Source: Pseudomonadota bacterium
GTDB taxonomy: Bacteria; Pseudomonadota; Gammaproteobacteria; Burkholderiales; Burkholderiaceae_B
Assembly (NCBI GenBank): GCA_023389535.1
Contig: JAEWEH010000441.1
Span: 1 to 7,441, forward strand
Direction of reading: 5' to 3'
Length of the DNA stretch: 7,441 nt
The notes beneath the pieces are model-generated. The model made no database searches. It was not told the DNA's origin and worked only from the letters and a program-made list of their open reading frames with translations. The stretch's first letter is position 1. Every line of letters starts with the position of its first letter. The position numbers and the translations under genes are program-made. Shown one piece after another: positions 5,399 through 7,441 of this stretch.

Positions 5399-7441
5399 TT
5401 ATGCGTGGTGCGGGTTGGCTTTGCCAGGATTGATGCCGTACTTCTTGATGGCTTCGGCCACCTTGGCTACCGGCAGCTTGCCTTCGTCGGCCAGACCGCG
5501 CAAGGCAGCCAGCACCACGAAGTAGCGGTCGACCTCGAAATGCTCGCGCAGCTTGTAGCGGAAATCGGAGCGACCGAAGCCGTCGGTGCCCAGCACCCTG
5601 AGATGACGCCCTTCCGGTATGAAGGGGCGGATCTGATCGCCGTAAGCCTTCACGTAGTCCGTGGAAACGACGATGGGGCCCTGCGTATCCTGCAGTTGGC
5701 TGGTCACATAAGGCACTCGCGGCTGCTTGTCTTCCGGGTGCAGCAGATTGTGGCGTTCGCAATCCAGACCGTCGCGGCGCAGTTCGGTAAAGCTGGTGAC
5801 GCTCCAGACGTCCGAGCCTACGCCCCAGTCGCTTTCCAGAAGTTCCTGTGCCGCCAGGACCTCGCGCAAGATGGTGCCCGAGCCCATGAGCTGCACGCGC
5901 GGTTTCTTGCCGTCGCCCGCCGACTTGAACTTATACATGCCGCGCAATATGCCTTCCTCGTCGCCTTGCTTCAGGCCGGGTTGGGCATAGTTCTCGTTCA
6001 TGACCGTGATGTAGTAGAAGACGTTATCCTGGTCTTCTATCATGCGCTTCAGGCCGTCACGGATAATGACCGCCAGCTCGTGCCCGAACGTGGGATCGTA
6101 AGACACGCAGTTCGGGATCAGGGCCGACATGATGTGGCTGTGGCCGTCTTCGTGCTGCAGGCCTTCGCCGTTAAGCGTCGTACGCCCGGCGGTGCCGCCC
6201 AGCAGGAAGCCGCGCGCCTGCATGTCGCCCGCAGCCCAGGCCAGGTCGCCCACGCGCTGGAACCCGAACATCGAGTAGTAGATGTAGAACGGGATCATGA
6301 TGCGGTTGTTGGTCGAATACGACGTGGCGGCCGCAATCCAGGAACTGAACGCTCCGGCTTCGTTGATGCCTTCCTGCAGCAGTTGCCCGTTTTCGGTTTC
6401 GCGATAGTACATGACCTGGTCTTTGTCGACCGGCACGTACTTCTGCCCTTCCGGCGCATAGATGCCGATCTGGCGGAACAAGCCTTCCATGCCGAACGTG
6501 CGGGATTCGTCGGCCAGGATGGGCACGACGCGCGGGCCCAGTTGCTTGTCGCGCAGTACCTGGTTGATGATGCGCACAAAGGCCTGGGTCGTGGAGATTT
6601 CGCGCCCCTCGGCGGTGGGCTCGAGCACGGCCTTGAAGGCTTCCAGCTCGGGCGCCTTGAAGTGTTCGTCAGCCTTCTGGCGGCGATGCGGCAGGTAGCC
6701 CCCCAGCGCCTTGCGCCGTTCGTGCAGATACTTCATTTCCGGAGAATCGTCCGAAGGCTTGAAGTAAGGCAGTTCTTCGATCTTGTCGTCGGGCACCGGG
6801 ATATTGAAGCGGTCGCGGAATTCGCGCACGGACGCCATATCCAGCTTCTTTTGCTGGTGGGTGGGGTTCTTGGCCTGGCCGACGTGGCCCATGCCATAGC
6901 CCTTGATGGTCTTGGCCAGGATGACCGTGGGTTGGCCCTGGTGTTCCGAGGCCGCCTTGAACGCGGCAAAGACCTTGTAGGGATCGTGGCCGCCGCGATT
7001 CAGGCGCCAGACATCGTCGTCGCTCATGCGGCTGACCATTTCCAGCAGCTTGGGATGCTTGCCGAAAAAGTGCTCGCGCACGAATGCGCCGTCATGCGCC
7101 TTGTACGCCTGGTATTCGCCATCCACGGATTCTTCCATGATGCGGCGCAGGATGCCTTCCTTGTCGCGTGCAAGCAGTGGATCCCAGTACCCGCCCCAGA
7201 TCAGCTTGATGACATTCCAGCCGCTGCCGCGGAAATCGCCTTCGAGTTCCTGGATGATCTTGCCATTGCCGCGCACCGGCCCATCCAGCCGCTGCAGGTT
7301 GCAGTTGATGACGAAGATCAGGTTGTCGAGCTTTTCGCGCGAAGCCAGGCTGATGGCGCCCAAGGATTCGGGCTCGTCCATTTCGCCGTCGCCGCAGAAC
7401 ACCCAGACCTTGCGGTGGCTGGTGTCGGCGATGCCACGGGC
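5399..7441 (-). CDS. aceE: Pyruvate dehydrogenase E1 component, C-terminal 680 residues (partial)
   Basis: Thiamine-diphosphate enzyme that decarboxylates pyruvate and acetylates the lipoyl groups of E2; cytoplasmic, homodimeric AceE type, not the alpha/beta type. The gene enters from the right edge in frame: its first visible codons read ARGIADTSHRKVWVFCGDGEMDEPES, so the GTG at 7402 is an internal Val, not a start. Visible: ThDP/Mg2+ motif GDGEMD...NCNLQRLDGP (fragment residues 17 to about 55); the mobile active-site loop with GHVGQAKNPTHQQKKLDM, whose His195 aligns with E. coli His407; QEGINEAG with Glu361, equivalent to the cofactor-activating E. coli Glu571; YSTNNRIMIPFYIYYSMFGFQR; GLQHEDGHSHI; and the C-terminal VLGTDGFGRSD. 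Aligning to E. coli AceE from memory, about 212 N-terminal residues are missing, giving a full length near 890, normal for the family. It ends with TAA, 15 nt before aceF. Confidence 0.97.
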   Translation of the reverse strand, partial: ARGIADTSHRKVWVFCGDGEMDEPESLGAISLASREKLDNLIFVINCNLQRLDGPVRGNGKIIQELEGDFRGSGWNVIKLIWGGYWDPLLARDKEGILRRIMEESVDGEYQAYKAHDGAFVREHFFGKHPKLLEMVSRMSDDDVWRLNRGGHDPYKVFAAFKAASEHQGQPTVILAKTIKGYGMGHVGQAKNPTHQQKKLDMASVREFRDRFNIPVPDDKIEELPYFKPSDDSPEMKYLHERRKALGGYLPHRRQKADEHFKAPELEAFKAVLEPTAEGREISTTQAFVRIINQVLRDKQLGPRVVPILADESRTFGMEGLFRQIGIYAPEGQKYVPVDKDQVMYYRETENGQLLQEGINEAGAFSSWIAAATSYSTNNRIMIPFYIYYSMFGFQRVGDLAWAAGDMQARGFLLGGTAGRTTLNGEGLQHEDGHSHIMSALIPNCVSYDPTFGHELAVIIRDGLKRMIEDQDNVFYYITVMNENYAQPGLKQGDEEGILRGMYKFKSAGDGKKPRVQLMGSGTILREVLAAQELLESDWGVGSDVWSVTSFTELRRDGLDCERHNLLHPEDKQPRVPYVTSQLQDTQGPIVVSTDYVKAYGDQIRPFIPEGRHLRVLGTDGFGRSDFRYKLREHFEVDRYFVVLAALRGLADEGKLPVAKVAEAIKKYGINPGKANPHHA

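Noticed and set aside
7400..7402. GTG at 7402 as the aceE start codon
   Set aside because: The frame stays open to the window edge and the 13 codons upstream (ARGIADTSHRKVW) match the AceE family just before GDGEMD, so the gene continues beyond the window.
1..7441. Mobile element, CRISPR array, tRNA/rRNA, riboswitch or defence system
   Set aside because: No transposase or integrase motifs, no regularly spaced repeats, no tRNA-like structure, and coding density is almost complete with housekeeping genes.

Overview
The window reads as a piece of a betaproteobacterial chromosome, most likely Alcaligenaceae/Burkholderiales (Bordetella, Achromobacter or Pusillimonas-like). The grounds are high G+C by eye, a pyruvate dehydrogenase (PDH) complex built from a one-chain AceE-type E1, a two-lipoyl-domain E2 and an E3 that carries its own N-terminal lipoyl domain, and a folC gene followed by a SPOR/DedD-type membrane protein. 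The taxon is inferred from protein features, not from a marker gene. Every gene is on the minus strand, so transcription runs from position 7441 towards position 1.

Region by region, in transcription order: (1) 7441-5399, the last 680 codons of aceE (PDH E1); the N-terminus and the operon promoter lie outside the window. (2) 5383-3602, aceF (E2, dihydrolipoamide acetyltransferase), 15 nt after aceE. (3) 3592-1772, lpd (E3, dihydrolipoamide dehydrogenase with a fused lipoyl domain), 9 nt after aceF, with its Shine-Dalgarno overlapping the aceF stop codon. (4) 1771-1686, an intergenic gap with a small hairpin just after the lpd stop and then a perfect 11-bp stem followed by a T-rich tract, a convincing intrinsic terminator for the PDH operon. 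(5) 1685-264, folC (dihydrofolate/folylpolyglutamate synthase), with an apparent 40-residue low-complexity insertion near its C-terminus. (6) 263-215, a short spacer. (7) 214-1, the first 71 codons of a single-pass inner-membrane protein that looks like the N-terminus of a SPOR-domain (DedD-like) cell-division protein.

aceE-aceF-lpd encode the complete catalytic set that turns pyruvate, CoA and NAD+ into acetyl-CoA, CO2 and NADH, and their tight spacing indicates one transcript. folC and the SPOR gene are probably a separate unit (folate polyglutamylation, cell envelope). folC starts only 27 nt after the terminator stem and has no clear promoter or Shine-Dalgarno, so how it is expressed is the most open question here.

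This is a core housekeeping region. I found no mobile element, CRISPR array, RNA gene, defence cassette or evidence of an undescribed system. The observations worth a second look are modest: the terminator-folC junction, the FolC insertion, the three similar lipoyl modules and a small tandem repeat in an E2 linker.
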